From CAZCAC01 sp964496575 (GTDB taxonomy: Bacteria > Planctomycetota > UBA1135 > GCA-002686595): a DNA stretch of 62,563 nt. The notes beneath the pieces were generated by a model, which saw only the letters and a program-made list of their open reading frames with translations, was not told the origin of the DNA and did not search any database. Below, one piece after another: positions 49,225-57,598 of this stretch. The position numbers and the translations under genes were made by a program. Location: contig CAZCAC010000045.1 in NCBI GenBank assembly GCA_964496575.1, positions 1-62,563 on the forward strand, written 5' to 3'. How positions within the stretch are numbered: the stretch's first letter is position 1; each line of letters opens with the position of its first letter.

Positions 49225-50448
49225 ATGTCCCGAATCGAATGCCCCGGGCCGAGGCCCGCCCTCTTCCTTCCCCTCGTTCTCGGTGCCACCATCCTCCTCA
49301 CCGCGGTGACGGGAGCCATGCCGTCCGGGTGTCCGACCGCGCAGGAGGCGGCGAAACCCCGGCCGGAGCTGCAGGCGCTCTGCGAGAAGCTCGAGGCGAA
49401 GCGCGTCGAGGCCGGCGTCCCCGGGATGGCCGTCTGCGTGGTCAAGGGGGACGAGGTCGTCCTGCTTCGCAGCTTCGGCGTCGCGAACGTCGAGGAGCAG
49501 ACGCCGGTCACCGCGGACACTTTCTTCCCGATCGGCTCCAGCTCGAAGCCGTTCACCTCGACCTTGATCGCGATGCTCGTCTCCGAGGAGAAGATGCACT
49601 TCGACGATCCGGTCACCGACTACCTGCCGGAGTTCGAGCTGAAGATCGACACCGACGAGGAGGACGCCCAGGTGACGATCCGCGATCTGCTCGCGCACCA
49701 GACGGGCATCGTCGACCTTCCCGTCCTCATGGAGATCCTGACCTGGTGGAAGATGGACGGCACGATCGTCGAGGAGGCGAGGGTCTGGACGCGGGAGGAG
49801 TTCCTCTCCGGGGTCGTCGAACTCGAGGCGTCCTTCCCCTTCCGCGAGACGCACAGCTACAGCAACTCGAGCATGGTGGCGGCGGGCATGGCCTCGGGAG
49901 TGGCGGCCGAGACCGACTGGGATTCCCTGATGGAGAAGCGGATGTTCGAGCCGCTGGGGATGACGAGCTCGTACACGCTCTTCGAGGATATCCACCGGCA
50001 CCCGCGTCTCGCCACCGGCTACTTGAAGGTCGGTGACGAGCTCGTGGCTCTGCCCTACTACAGTCTCGACGTGGTCGGTCCGGCCGGCGGGATCAGCTCG
50101 AGCATCAGTGACCTCTCGCGGTGGCTGCGGCTGCTCACGAACAAGGGTCTCTTCGAGGGCGAGCGGCTCGTCGGCGAAGCGGAGCTGGAGGAGATCTGGG
50201 CCGAGCACATCGAGGCGCACGACCTGCGGCCGATCGTTCCGGGCGTCAACTACGGCCTCGGCTGGATGATCCGCGAGTGGAAGGACCACCTGGCGATGGA
50301 GCACGGCGGCAACGGCTACGGTTTCGCGGCGACGGTCGCCGTGTTGCCCGAGCTCGGCCTCGGCTGCGCGCTGGTGTCGAACGCCCTCCGCAATCCGCTG
50401 CAGGTCGAGCTCGGCCCGCTGGTGTGGGAGGCGATGGTCGGCGGGTGA
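49225..50448 (+). CDS. serine hydrolase of the beta-lactamase class C family
   Basis: A 407-residue exported enzyme. The signal sequence (LFLPLVLGATILLTAVTGA) is followed by the class C/D-alanyl-D-alanine carboxypeptidase fold. Catalytic motifs: Ser105-x-x-Lys108 in FFPIGSSSKPFTS, the Tyr-Ser-Asn motif in HSYSNSSMVAAG around residue 213, and HGGNGYGF around residue 360 in place of the KTG triad. The segment RDLLAHQTGIVDLP is a family hallmark. Such enzymes include esterases, peptidases and beta-lactamases; the exact substrate cannot be told from sequence. GGAG lies 9 bases before the ATG. The length is in the usual range. It is probably transcribed alone, with about 220 bases upstream to the divergent stalk-protein gene. 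Confidence 0.92.
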   Translation: MSRIECPGPRPALFLPLVLGATILLTAVTGAMPSGCPTAQEAAKPRPELQALCEKLEAKRVEAGVPGMAVCVVKGDEVVLLRSFGVANVEEQTPVTADTFFPIGSSSKPFTSTLIAMLVSEEKMHFDDPVTDYLPEFELKIDTDEEDAQVTIRDLLAHQTGIVDLPVLMEILTWWKMDGTIVEEARVWTREEFLSGVVELEASFPFRETHSYSNSSMVAAGMASGVAAETDWDSLMEKRMFEPLGMTSSYTLFEDIHRHPRLATGYLKVGDELVALPYYSLDVVGPAGGISSSISDLSRWLRLLTNKGLFEGERLVGEAELEEIWAEHIEAHDLRPIVPGVNYGLGWMIREWKDHLAMEHGGNGYGFAATVAVLPELGLGCALVSNALRNPLQVELGPLVWEAMVGG

Positions 50449-50773
50449 TGCCTGCAGTTCGCCTTTCAATCACCGGCGCCAATGGTGACTGAGACCTTGT
50501 GATCCGCCGGGTGGAATCCTCACGGCCCGGGGAGACACTCACTGCAACGACGCCAGTGAAGCCTGAGCCGGGGCTTGCGAGCTACTTTCGGGTGTTGGCT
50601 GCAGCCGATGACCACCCGGGGATCGCCCCCACACTCAGAAGTCCACTGGATGTCGAAGCTCGGGGGGAACGACGGGCATTGTTGCGACACATGAGGGTCG
50701 TTTTCCTTAGAATCGAGCTGGATTCGTTCCCGTGAGGACTGGCCATTTCAGCTACCCGAGCAGGCAATTGGAT
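50449..50773. other. intergenic region before the third sigma gene
   Basis: About 325 bases with visibly more A/T than the surroundings and no credible gene. A short inverted repeat (TCACC/GGTGA) occurs near 50470-50490. A weak promoter pair is noted separately. Confidence 0.45.
50684..50713 (+). promoter_or_regulatory. weak candidate promoter for the sigma gene
   Basis: GCGACA (50684-50689) and TAGAAT (50708-50713) with an 18-base spacer, 60 bases before the ATG. The local A/T-rich patch supports it; the -35 box is poor. Confidence 0.3.
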
Positions 50774-51478
50774 ATGTCACAACGAGACCGGCGCTCTGCT
50801 TCCAGCGGCCATGAACTGAATACCACGAAAGCACCCGAGGCGGTCGAAGACAAGGTCCCGGAGGGTGGTTTGGATCGCGATTCGGTACCCGAGACCTGGA
50901 ACACCGATCTTCACGTGCGTCGCTGGCAGGTGGGTGACGATTCCGCTTTCGCTGCACTGGAAGAGCACTTCAGGCCGTTGCTCCTCTCCCGAGTGCGCTT
51001 TGGCGCGCACTGGGCCTTGCTCCGTCGCTACTTCGAGGCGGAGGACGTCATTCAGGAAGTCTGGTTGAAGGTGCACAACTACGCAAAGACCGAGTTCACC
51101 CCCGCAGGGAAAGGTTCGTTCCACGCCCTGCTCCGCACGATCTGCGACCGTACGATGCACGACTTGGTTGACAGCCAGACAGCACAGAAGCGAGGCGGAG
51201 GGAGCGACCGAGTGTCCCTGGGTGAGCAGCATCACGATCAAGTGATCGTCAGGCCAGGAATTGCAGCGCCTGAGACCCCGACCAGCGCGGCACGAGTGGC
51301 GGAGGAGATGAGCATCGCCAGAAGGGTGCTCTCACGCCGGGAGTTCCTGGCCTGGAAGCACTTCGAGCTGGAGGACTACCTCTCCGATGAGGTTGGGGAC
51401 CTAGTTCTCGACTGTCCTGCCTCGACCGTCAGGAGGCTCGTCATGCAAGCCCGGGCAAAGCTGGCTCGCCGGGTCTGA
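50774..51478 (+). CDS. ECF RNA polymerase sigma factor (kinase-linked)
   Basis: A 234-residue sigma factor. Region 2 is around residues 50-115 (FAALEEHFRPLLLSRVRFGAHWALLRRYFEAEDVIQEVWLKVHNYAKTEF) and region 4 around 175-230 (RVLSRREFLAWKHFELEDYLSDEVGDLVLDCPASTVRRLVMQARAKLARRV). A long linker with HHDQVIVRPGIAAPETPTSAARVAEEM separates the two. Region 4 is somewhat divergent from typical ECFs. Third positions use more A/T than neighbouring genes. The gene precedes a kinase gene by 145 bases on the same strand. The ATG at 50774 is preferred to an in-frame GTG at 50732 because the extra residues look non-coding. Confidence 0.82.
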   Translation: MSQRDRRSASSGHELNTTKAPEAVEDKVPEGGLDRDSVPETWNTDLHVRRWQVGDDSAFAALEEHFRPLLLSRVRFGAHWALLRRYFEAEDVIQEVWLKVHNYAKTEFTPAGKGSFHALLRTICDRTMHDLVDSQTAQKRGGGSDRVSLGEQHHDQVIVRPGIAAPETPTSAARVAEEMSIARRVLSRREFLAWKHFELEDYLSDEVGDLVLDCPASTVRRLVMQARAKLARRV

Positions 51479-51623
51479 GAAACTCCGGTTGGTTCGAACA
51501 GGAAAGACCGAATTCCCGATTGGAGTGGTGTGCACGAAAACCAGCCAAGCCTGGAGCCTCGCTCAGGGGGGCGTGGAATAGCGGGTCATTGAGGATTCGC
51601 CTTCACGGGAGGACTCCTGGACG

Positions 51624-54467
51624 ATGAACGAACCCAATCCCGGAACGGAACCGGCGACGGACATCCTCGAGGCTGTGTTCACCGGTATCGACGAGGGGGC
51701 CAGGCCTTCCCACCAAGACCTGATCGAGCGATTCCCCGGGCGTGAGGAGGAGGTCCGCGCCGCCCTTGCCATGGTGGTCAACTACCGGCAGTGGCTCCAG
51801 TCCGAGAAGAGCACTCACCGGGCTACTACCGTCAATGCGATTCTCGAACCGGGCCGCGTTCTCGGTGATTTCGCGCTCGACCGCCTGATCGGCGAAGGTG
51901 GAATGGGGCAGGTGTACCGGGCACGACAGATTTCGCTCGGTGGACGGGAGGTCGCCCTGAAAGTCCTGCCCCCTGCCCAGGTGGCGAAGGACCCTCGGTT
52001 CGTGGAGCGCTTCCGCCGCGAAGCGAGCCTGGCCGGAAAGGTCCACCACCGGGGGATCGCGGAGGTGTACGGCTCAGGTGAGGCGGGGGGCCTGCTTTAC
52101 TTTGCCATGCGCCTGATCGTGGGGCGGACACTGGGCAAGGTGCTGGAACAGCTGGCTGCTGCGCGGCGCCTCGGTGGTTCCCGGCACGTGGGCCGCGAGT
52201 ACGTCCACACGGTGGTCGAGCTGGTGGCCGACGTGGCCTCGAGCCTGGGGGTGATCCACGAGAAACGCCTCGTACACCGCGACGTCAAGCCCTCGAACAT
52301 CATTCTGGAGGGCGCCGTTCGGGACGAACTCCAGGCACTCACCGCCGCCCCGGTACTGGTCGATTTCGGCCTGCTGCGGCTGATCGATGGCAGCGGACAA
52401 ACGGGTTCGAGAACCGTGCTCGGCACCGCTGCGTACGCGTCACCGGAGGGGCAGCTGGGGCGCGAGGTGGATCCCCGCGCCGACGTCTTCTCGCTCGGCG
52501 TGGTACTGCACGACATGCTGGCGCTGACCGCACCCGGTGAGAGAGGGCCGGCAACGGCGGGCCTGCCTGACATCCGGGAGAAGAACCCGGCAGTGGACAC
52601 GAGACTCGCGGCGATCCTCGATCTGGCGCTGGCTGAACGCAAGTCGCTGCGGTACCAGGACGGGGGAGCCTTTGCCCGCGAGCTGAAGCGATACCTGCGG
52701 GGGGATCCGATCCAGGCGATGCCATTGACTGGGCTCGGAAGGACCTGGCTGCGGGCTCGGCGCGACCCGCTGAAGGCGGTGAAGATCATCGCTACGGGGA
52801 CTCTGACCGTACTGGCCGTCACTGCCATCGTCTTCACTCTCAGCAAGGTGTACGAGGTACATGCCGCGGCCACGAGGGGGAAAGCCCTCGAGCAACTCGG
52901 AGATCTGGTCGGAGCCTCGGATGCCACTGCAGTTGTCTGGCACGCTGGAAGCTGGGTGAGGCTCTTGCCCGGTTTCGGTGACGACCTGGAAAGGGCCGCT
53001 GGGTACCACTCGAACGATCCGCTGATTCCCCATCAGATCATCGCTGGATTCCGGGAAGACTCGGACAGCGAGCTGAGCGACGCCCACACGATGCTCCGAA
53101 AGTGGCTGATCTCGACGGATGGTGAGAGAGGGACGGCCCCAGAGGCGTGGGGGAGCCTGATCCACTCACTACTCACTCGTGAGCTCAACGGTGAGTACGT
53201 GGTCGATCCCGACGAGCGAGCGATCAGGCGACGGCTCGCGGCGGAAACGGCGGTCTACTACTACGCGGAGCATCCCTTGTCACCGAAGGATCTGGATCGT
53301 TGCGGGACCCCTGAGAGGGAGCTGGGGAAGGCGCTCCTCGGGATCGCCCGTGCCGAGAACGAACCGTCGAGACTTCGTGTGGGGGCGACATCTGCGCTGA
53401 GCGGCTGGACGAGTGCCGAGATGCTGAACCAGATCGTCCCTCTGATCGAGAAAGAGCCTCACGACGTGCGCCTCGTAGCGGCATACGCGACAGATCGCAT
53501 CTGGTGGGCGCTGAAGGCATCCGAAGAGCTGGATTCGGTCACCGAGTACAGCCTCGCCAATTGGGCCAGGACCATGTACGCGAGCTTCAACAGGTACCGC
53601 GGCGAGAATAGCAGCTACTTGCTCTCAGCCTACGAGCGCGTACTCCGCGACATCGCGTGGACCTTCGTCGAGAGGTCCGAGACCTCCTCGGAACAGGCGT
53701 GGTACTCACGTCTCGAACAATGCGGCTCCTGGGGCAGCCCATCGGATCGTTCCAGGCTCGGAACCCACCTCCACGAGACCGAGATGGTCTTCCGAGAGGC
53801 ACTGGCCGGGAATCCTCCGAGGCCGATTGATCACCTGATCCGGAAGGGGAAGTCCTTCTCACACCCGAGCGCAGACCACATTCGTACGCTCGTGGAGGAG
53901 TACGCCTCGCCACACTCTCCGGGGGGAAGCAGCCATGCTCTCAAACCGGAGCTTATCGAGAACCCTGACCCGACAGGACCGATGGCCAGATTCTTCTTCA
54001 GCGGGACCGAACCCGTTCTCTCCGGTGCGGCCGCGGCCGCAAGATTCGAGGACGTCGTCTTGGACAACCAGAAGGGTATCGGCTACCTGGCGATGCCACG
54101 GCCTCTGTCGTCGAGTCTGGAACTCTCGGTGAAGATCCCCTCCAAGATCGAGATAGCGACCGGAGAGTTGAAGGAGGTCGAGTCAGCCTCGGTCTCGATC
54201 ACCCACAAGTACGCCTTGCGCACCTTCCTGCCGGGGCTAGGACGTGCGGTGATTGAGACTACGGTCGACGGGAACGACCTGGTAATCTCACGACTCGACG
54301 TGCCCGTGACCAACAGGAAGAACGGCGAGGCGGGTGAGCACGCCTCGGTCGAGTTCACCGTGGACGAGCTCACCCTTGCCGGGCAGGAGTCGATCACCCT
54401 GACGATCCGGGTGGTCGAGGCGATTTCGGTCTATCGGTTGTACGCCGTCTCAGTCGAGTTTCACTAG
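51624..54467 (+). CDS. membrane-anchored Ser/Thr protein kinase
   Basis: A 947-residue kinase. The N-terminal adaptor (about residues 1-70, DLIERFPGREEEVRAALAMV) is followed by the kinase domain (about 75-360): IGEGGMGQVYRAR, VALKVLPP, HRDVKPSN, VDFGLLRL and ASPEGQLG. A transmembrane helix (IIATGTLTVLAVTAIVFTLSKV, about residue 395) separates it from about 530 residues outside, with no recognised domain but helical in the first half (AAGYHSNDPLIPHQII, LRKWLISTDGE) and beta-rich at the end (VEFTVDELTLAGQESITLTIRVV). GGGAGGA precedes the ATG. It follows the sigma gene by 145 bases. The codon style has more A/T in third positions than the flanks, suggesting acquisition or a different expression class. 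Confidence 0.9.
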   Translation: MNEPNPGTEPATDILEAVFTGIDEGARPSHQDLIERFPGREEEVRAALAMVVNYRQWLQSEKSTHRATTVNAILEPGRVLGDFALDRLIGEGGMGQVYRARQISLGGREVALKVLPPAQVAKDPRFVERFRREASLAGKVHHRGIAEVYGSGEAGGLLYFAMRLIVGRTLGKVLEQLAAARRLGGSRHVGREYVHTVVELVADVASSLGVIHEKRLVHRDVKPSNIILEGAVRDELQALTAAPVLVDFGLLRLIDGSGQTGSRTVLGTAAYASPEGQLGREVDPRADVFSLGVVLHDMLALTAPGERGPATAGLPDIREKNPAVDTRLAAILDLALAERKSLRYQDGGAFARELKRYLRGDPIQAMPLTGLGRTWLRARRDPLKAVKIIATGTLTVLAVTAIVFTLSKVYEVHAAATRGKALEQLGDLVGASDATAVVWHAGSWVRLLPGFGDDLERAAGYHSNDPLIPHQIIAGFREDSDSELSDAHTMLRKWLISTDGERGTAPEAWGSLIHSLLTRELNGEYVVDPDERAIRRRLAAETAVYYYAEHPLSPKDLDRCGTPERELGKALLGIARAENEPSRLRVGATSALSGWTSAEMLNQIVPLIEKEPHDVRLVAAYATDRIWWALKASEELDSVTEYSLANWARTMYASFNRYRGENSSYLLSAYERVLRDIAWTFVERSETSSEQAWYSRLEQCGSWGSPSDRSRLGTHLHETEMVFREALAGNPPRPIDHLIRKGKSFSHPSADHIRTLVEEYASPHSPGGSSHALKPELIENPDPTGPMARFFFSGTEPVLSGAAAAARFEDVVLDNQKGIGYLAMPRPLSSSLELSVKIPSKIEIATGELKEVESASVSITHKYALRTFLPGLGRAVIETTVDGNDLVISRLDVPVTNRKNGEAGEHASVEFTVDELTLAGQESITLTIRVVEAISVYRLYAVSVEFH

Positions 54468-54786
54468 CGAGGCGCTGGGGATGGCCGCAGTGGCAGTCGA
54501 AGACGCCCGCCACCCACTCAGCAAAGCTACTCCCCGCCTGATCGGGGGGCTGAGGCTCGGGTGATGGTTGCCCCGGAACGCCGATCCACATCACCGGCTC
54601 AAGCTGAGCCCACACCCCTGGAGAAGGCCAGGAAAGCCTGAACGCGCAAGACTCGACCTCCGCTTAGGCGGGTGAAACCCACTCATCGCACGGCGACCGC
54701 GCGAGGTGGTTGAGACCGGGGAGTCCGATGCGATGAGGCGGCGATCCAGCGGTCGATTCCCGACACTGCAAGAGCCAAGGAGAATC
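54468..54786. other. intergenic region, no gene seen
   Basis: About 320 bases after the kinase gene. Coding character is absent in all frames. A GGGGGGCTGAGGC tract and several short inverted repeats occur, but nothing convincing as promoter, terminator or RNA. Confidence 0.45.
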
Positions 54787-55545
54787 ATGAAACCCATTCA
54801 GATCCAGCCCGCGTCTCTCATCTTCGGAGCCGTGGTAGCCGGCGGCGCCTTCTTCCTCTCCTCGTGGCAGCCGGTCCCTTCCGGCGGAGGAAGGGTGACT
54901 GCGGAACAGCAGGAGATCTTGGATCATATGAACATCGTCTACCGTCCGGACGGCAAGGGTGGGACGAAGAAGACCATTCGAATCAGCGGAATCGACGTCC
55001 AAATCGTCAACGGAACCAACCGTACGACTATGATGAATGGGCTTGGCAATCTGATTGTCGGCTACAATGAGCTGGGCAATCCAGATGGAGATGATCGCCG
55101 AGCCTCTCATTGTTTCATAGTCGGACAGGGCAACAACTACACCCGTCCTGGCGGTGTAGTTCTCGGCAGGGACAATACCGTCAACGGGTGCTTCGCAACG
55201 ATCACGGGCGGCCAAGGCAACTCGGCAAGTGGTTGGGCCTCATCCGTATCGGGGGGGCAACTGAACAACAGCTACGGCAAGTGCAGCTCGATCCTCGGTG
55301 GGGACGAGAACAACACCTACGGTCGGATGTCCAGCATCGCCGGCGGAGATGACAACACGGCCAGCGGCATGTTCGCCGTCGTCGTCGGAGGCGAACACAA
55401 CTTCGCCAACGGTGTGAAGAGCGTGGTCGGCGGTGGTGAATCGAACCACGCTGACTACGAAGCGAGCTCCGTCAGTGGTGGACTCGGTCGCTTCGACATC
55501 GATTCCTGGGACTGGGTCGGAGGCGGTCTTCGGGAGGATCACTAG
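54787..55545 (+). CDS. exported YadA-head-like repeat protein
   Basis: A 252-residue exported protein. The N-terminus (MKPIQIQPASLIFGAVVAGGAFFL) is a signal or anchor. From about residue 75 the sequence is a series of 14- to 16-residue repeats with the pattern Ser/Thr-x-x-Gly-Gly-x-x-Asn-x-Ala-x-Gly, e.g. ITGGQGNSASGWASSVSGGQLNNSYG, SILGGDENNTYGRMSSIAGGDDNTASG and VVGGEHNFANGVKSVVGGGESNHAD. That is the left-handed beta-roll of the trimeric adhesin (YadA) head. No stalk, coiled coil or membrane anchor of the trimeric autotransporter type is present, so it must be held or secreted differently. AAGGAG lies 5 bases before the ATG. It follows the sigma/kinase pair and ends before a strong terminator. 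Confidence 0.75.
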   Translation: MKPIQIQPASLIFGAVVAGGAFFLSSWQPVPSGGGRVTAEQQEILDHMNIVYRPDGKGGTKKTIRISGIDVQIVNGTNRTTMMNGLGNLIVGYNELGNPDGDDRRASHCFIVGQGNNYTRPGGVVLGRDNTVNGCFATITGGQGNSASGWASSVSGGQLNNSYGKCSSILGGDENNTYGRMSSIAGGDDNTASGMFAVVVGGEHNFANGVKSVVGGGESNHADYEASSVSGGLGRFDIDSWDWVGGGLREDH

Positions 55546-55567
55546 GCTGCTGACTCCGCATCCCTCC

Positions 55568-55599
55568 ATTCCCTGGTGGCTTCGTGGTCACCGGGGAAT
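55568..55599. terminator. hairpin between convergent genes
   Basis: ATTCCCTGGTG (55568-55578) pairs with CACCGGGGAAT (55589-55599), with one G-U pair and a 10-base loop. It lies 23 bases after the adhesin-like gene and 72 bases before the end of the convergent lipoprotein gene. Confidence 0.6.
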
Positions 55600-55670
55600 C
55601 GGCAATCTGGGCCGGATTCGGGCGGGTCGCGGCCGGACACCACTCCGGCCCGATCCCCGCTCCCTCGGAG

Positions 55671-56216
55671 CTACCCCAGCTTCGCGATCGTCCGGCGCAG
55701 CCGCGCCTCCTGCTCCTCACCCCAGTAGCCGCACTCGAGCTGCAGGAAGATCGAGGTGTAGGGGATGGTCAGGTCGGTCTTGAGCAGGAGGATGTCGAAG
55801 ACCCGCGCCGCCTCGTCGAGCTCGCCGATGATCTCCTCGTGCGCCGTTCGGCGGACCGGTCGACCCTCGAGCCGCTCCTCCAGCTGCTGGCGGAATACCT
55901 CGACTCCCGGCGCGTCCTCCTCGGACACGTGCTCCAGCTCGGCGTCAAGCAGGACGACGGCGCGGACGTGGGGAGCGCCGTCGATCGACTCGAGGGTCTT
56001 GTCCAGCATGTCGAGGAGCTCCCCCCCGGTGGCGACCGTCTCGATCCCCGGAGCGTTCTGCCGGGGATACGCGGCGTCCGCCACGACGATCCAGTTCCGG
56101 TGCCCGCAGGCGGGCAACCGCTGCTCGAGCTCGTTCTCCCAGGACATTGGACTGCTGCACCCTCCCAGAATCACCACGGTCAGCGCCATCGCGCGTAGGC
56201 CGGAGAAACTCCTCAT
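55671..56216 (-). CDS. lipoprotein with RbsD/FucU-like fold
   Basis: A 181-residue lipoprotein (signal peptide with lipobox ILGGC, then SSPMSWENELEQ). The mature part aligns by eye with the RbsD/FucU mutarotase family: PACGHRNWIVVADAAYPRQ matches the GH...VVCDAGLP signature with the catalytic His and Asp, GRPVRRTAHEEIIGELDEAARVFDILL matches the RYTTHEQF region, and IPYTSIFLQLECGYW matches the SPYANIILCAGV end. RbsD/FucU enzymes interconvert pyranose and furanose forms or anomers of ribose and fucose in the cytoplasm. An exported, lipid-anchored copy is unusual, so the function may differ. The start has GAGGAAGAG upstream. No sugar operon genes are adjacent. Confidence 0.7.
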   Translation of the reverse strand: MRSFSGLRAMALTVVILGGCSSPMSWENELEQRLPACGHRNWIVVADAAYPRQNAPGIETVATGGELLDMLDKTLESIDGAPHVRAVVLLDAELEHVSEEDAPGVEVFRQQLEERLEGRPVRRTAHEEIIGELDEAARVFDILLLKTDLTIPYTSIFLQLECGYWGEEQEARLRRTIAKLG

Positions 56217-56442
56217 CTCGCTCTTCCTCCCGCGGCAGGTCTCGTGATATCGGTCCTCGGCCTCGCTTCGTCGGCGCCCCGCAACGCCGATGCCGATGCC
56301 GAATCGTAGCCGACGAGAGGGAGGGCCTTACACCCTTCCGCGACAACACCGGGGCTGGTGACCTCACACCACGCGGCAACCGGTGACCCGAAAGCGCCGA
56401 ATGCCCCGGTCGAGGCCAGGCTCGGACCGCTATCCTCCCACC

Positions 56443-57474
56443 ATGGACTGCGCCGACACCGCGGACCCGAGCACCTTCGGCGACCACCCGATCCTCGTCC
56501 GCCTCTGGCGGAGCGGCGCGGTCGAGTCGGTGCATCGCGGCTCGTGGGTGCTGGTCGACACCGCCGGGAACGTGCTCGACGAGGCGGGCGATCCCGGGCA
56601 CATGATCTTCACGCGCAGCTCGATCAAGGCGCTGCAGGCGCTGCCCCTCATCGAGAGCGGGGCGGCCGAGCGCTTCGGCTTCGGCAGCGAGGAGCTCGCA
56701 TTGACTCTGGCCTCGCACGGCGCCGAGCCCTGCCACCTGCGGGTGGTCGAGCGGATCCTCGGCCGTCTCGAGCTCTCCGTCGCCGACCTCGACTGCGGCC
56801 CGCACGCGCCGCTCGACGCCCGGGCCGCCGCCGTGCTGCTGGCGAGCGGAGAGGCGCCCACCGCGCTGCACAACAACTGCTCCGGCAAGCACGCCGGATT
56901 CCTCGCCCTCGCCCGCCACCTCGGCGAGGACACCGCGCGTTACATCGATCCCGACAGCCGGGTGCAACGACTGGTGCGCGACGCGGTGGTCGAGATGAGC
57001 GGAGTCGACGACGGGGCGTTGCGCGTCGGTATCGATGGGTGCAGCGCGCCCACCTTCCACCTGCCGCTGAGGGGCCTCGCCACCGCGCTCGCCCGCGTGG
57101 CCAACCCCGATGGACTGCACGCACACCGGCGACGCGCCTGCGAGCACCTGCAGAACGCCGTCGCGCGCCACCCCGAGCTGATCGCCGGCCATCACGAGCG
57201 GATCTGCACCGACCTGGCGCGGGTCAGCGGCGGTCGGCTCGTTCCCAAGGTCGGCGCCGAGGGGATCTACGTCATCGGCGTGCGCGGCGCCGACCGCGGG
57301 CTGGCGATCACCATCGACGACGGCGCCTGGCGCGGGCTGCACGCGGTGATCCTGTCGCTGCTGGAACGCTTCGAGCTCGCCAGCACCGATGAGCTGGCCG
57401 CGCTCGCTCCCTGGGCGGGCACGCCGCTGCGCAACTGCGCCGAGCGCGAGATCGGCTGGACCGAGGTGGTCTGA
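56443..57474 (+). CDS. L-asparaginase (Rhizobium etli type, asparaginase II family)
   Basis: A 343-residue cytoplasmic amidohydrolase of the class 3 asparaginase family, unrelated to the classical Thr-dependent enzymes. The family motifs are present: FTRSSIKALQALPLI near residue 50 (Ser-x-x-Lys), LTLASHGAEPCH around residue 87, LHNNCSGKHAGFLALARHLG around residue 143, and VGIDGCSAPTFHLPLRGLA around residue 197. The Ser/Lys pair and the Cys/His/Lys cluster form the active and metal sites. It converts asparagine to aspartate and ammonia. The ATG at 56443 is preferred to upstream in-frame ATGs at 56383 and nearby, which add non-conserved residues. TATCCT sits 12 bases upstream, which could indicate a very short leader. 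No clear operon partner. Confidence 0.88.
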   Translation: MDCADTADPSTFGDHPILVRLWRSGAVESVHRGSWVLVDTAGNVLDEAGDPGHMIFTRSSIKALQALPLIESGAAERFGFGSEELALTLASHGAEPCHLRVVERILGRLELSVADLDCGPHAPLDARAAAVLLASGEAPTALHNNCSGKHAGFLALARHLGEDTARYIDPDSRVQRLVRDAVVEMSGVDDGALRVGIDGCSAPTFHLPLRGLATALARVANPDGLHAHRRRACEHLQNAVARHPELIAGHHERICTDLARVSGGRLVPKVGAEGIYVIGVRGADRGLAITIDDGAWRGLHAVILSLLERFELASTDELAALAPWAGTPLRNCAEREIGWTEVV

Positions 57475-57489
57475 TCCGGAGCCTGACAT

Positions 57490-57574
57490 GGAGCCAGGCT
57501 CCTTCCCCCCTTTCTTCGGTGGATCGGTGCCGCACACCGACTCCCCGAAAAAGTGTGGGAAGGAGCCTGACTCC
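57490..57574. repeat. 85-nt imperfect inverted repeat (REP-like)
   Basis: The arms start GGAGCCAGGCTCCTTCCC and end GGGAAGGAGCCTGACTCC, about 40 bases each with about 8 mismatches. GGAGCCTGAC is also repeated directly at 57478-57487. It lies between convergent genes and may terminate both. Similar GGAGTCAGGCTCC-type elements are, to my knowledge, dispersed in related genomes. Confidence 0.7.
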
Positions 57575-57598
57575 GCATCGCCCACAGCGGGACCCGGT

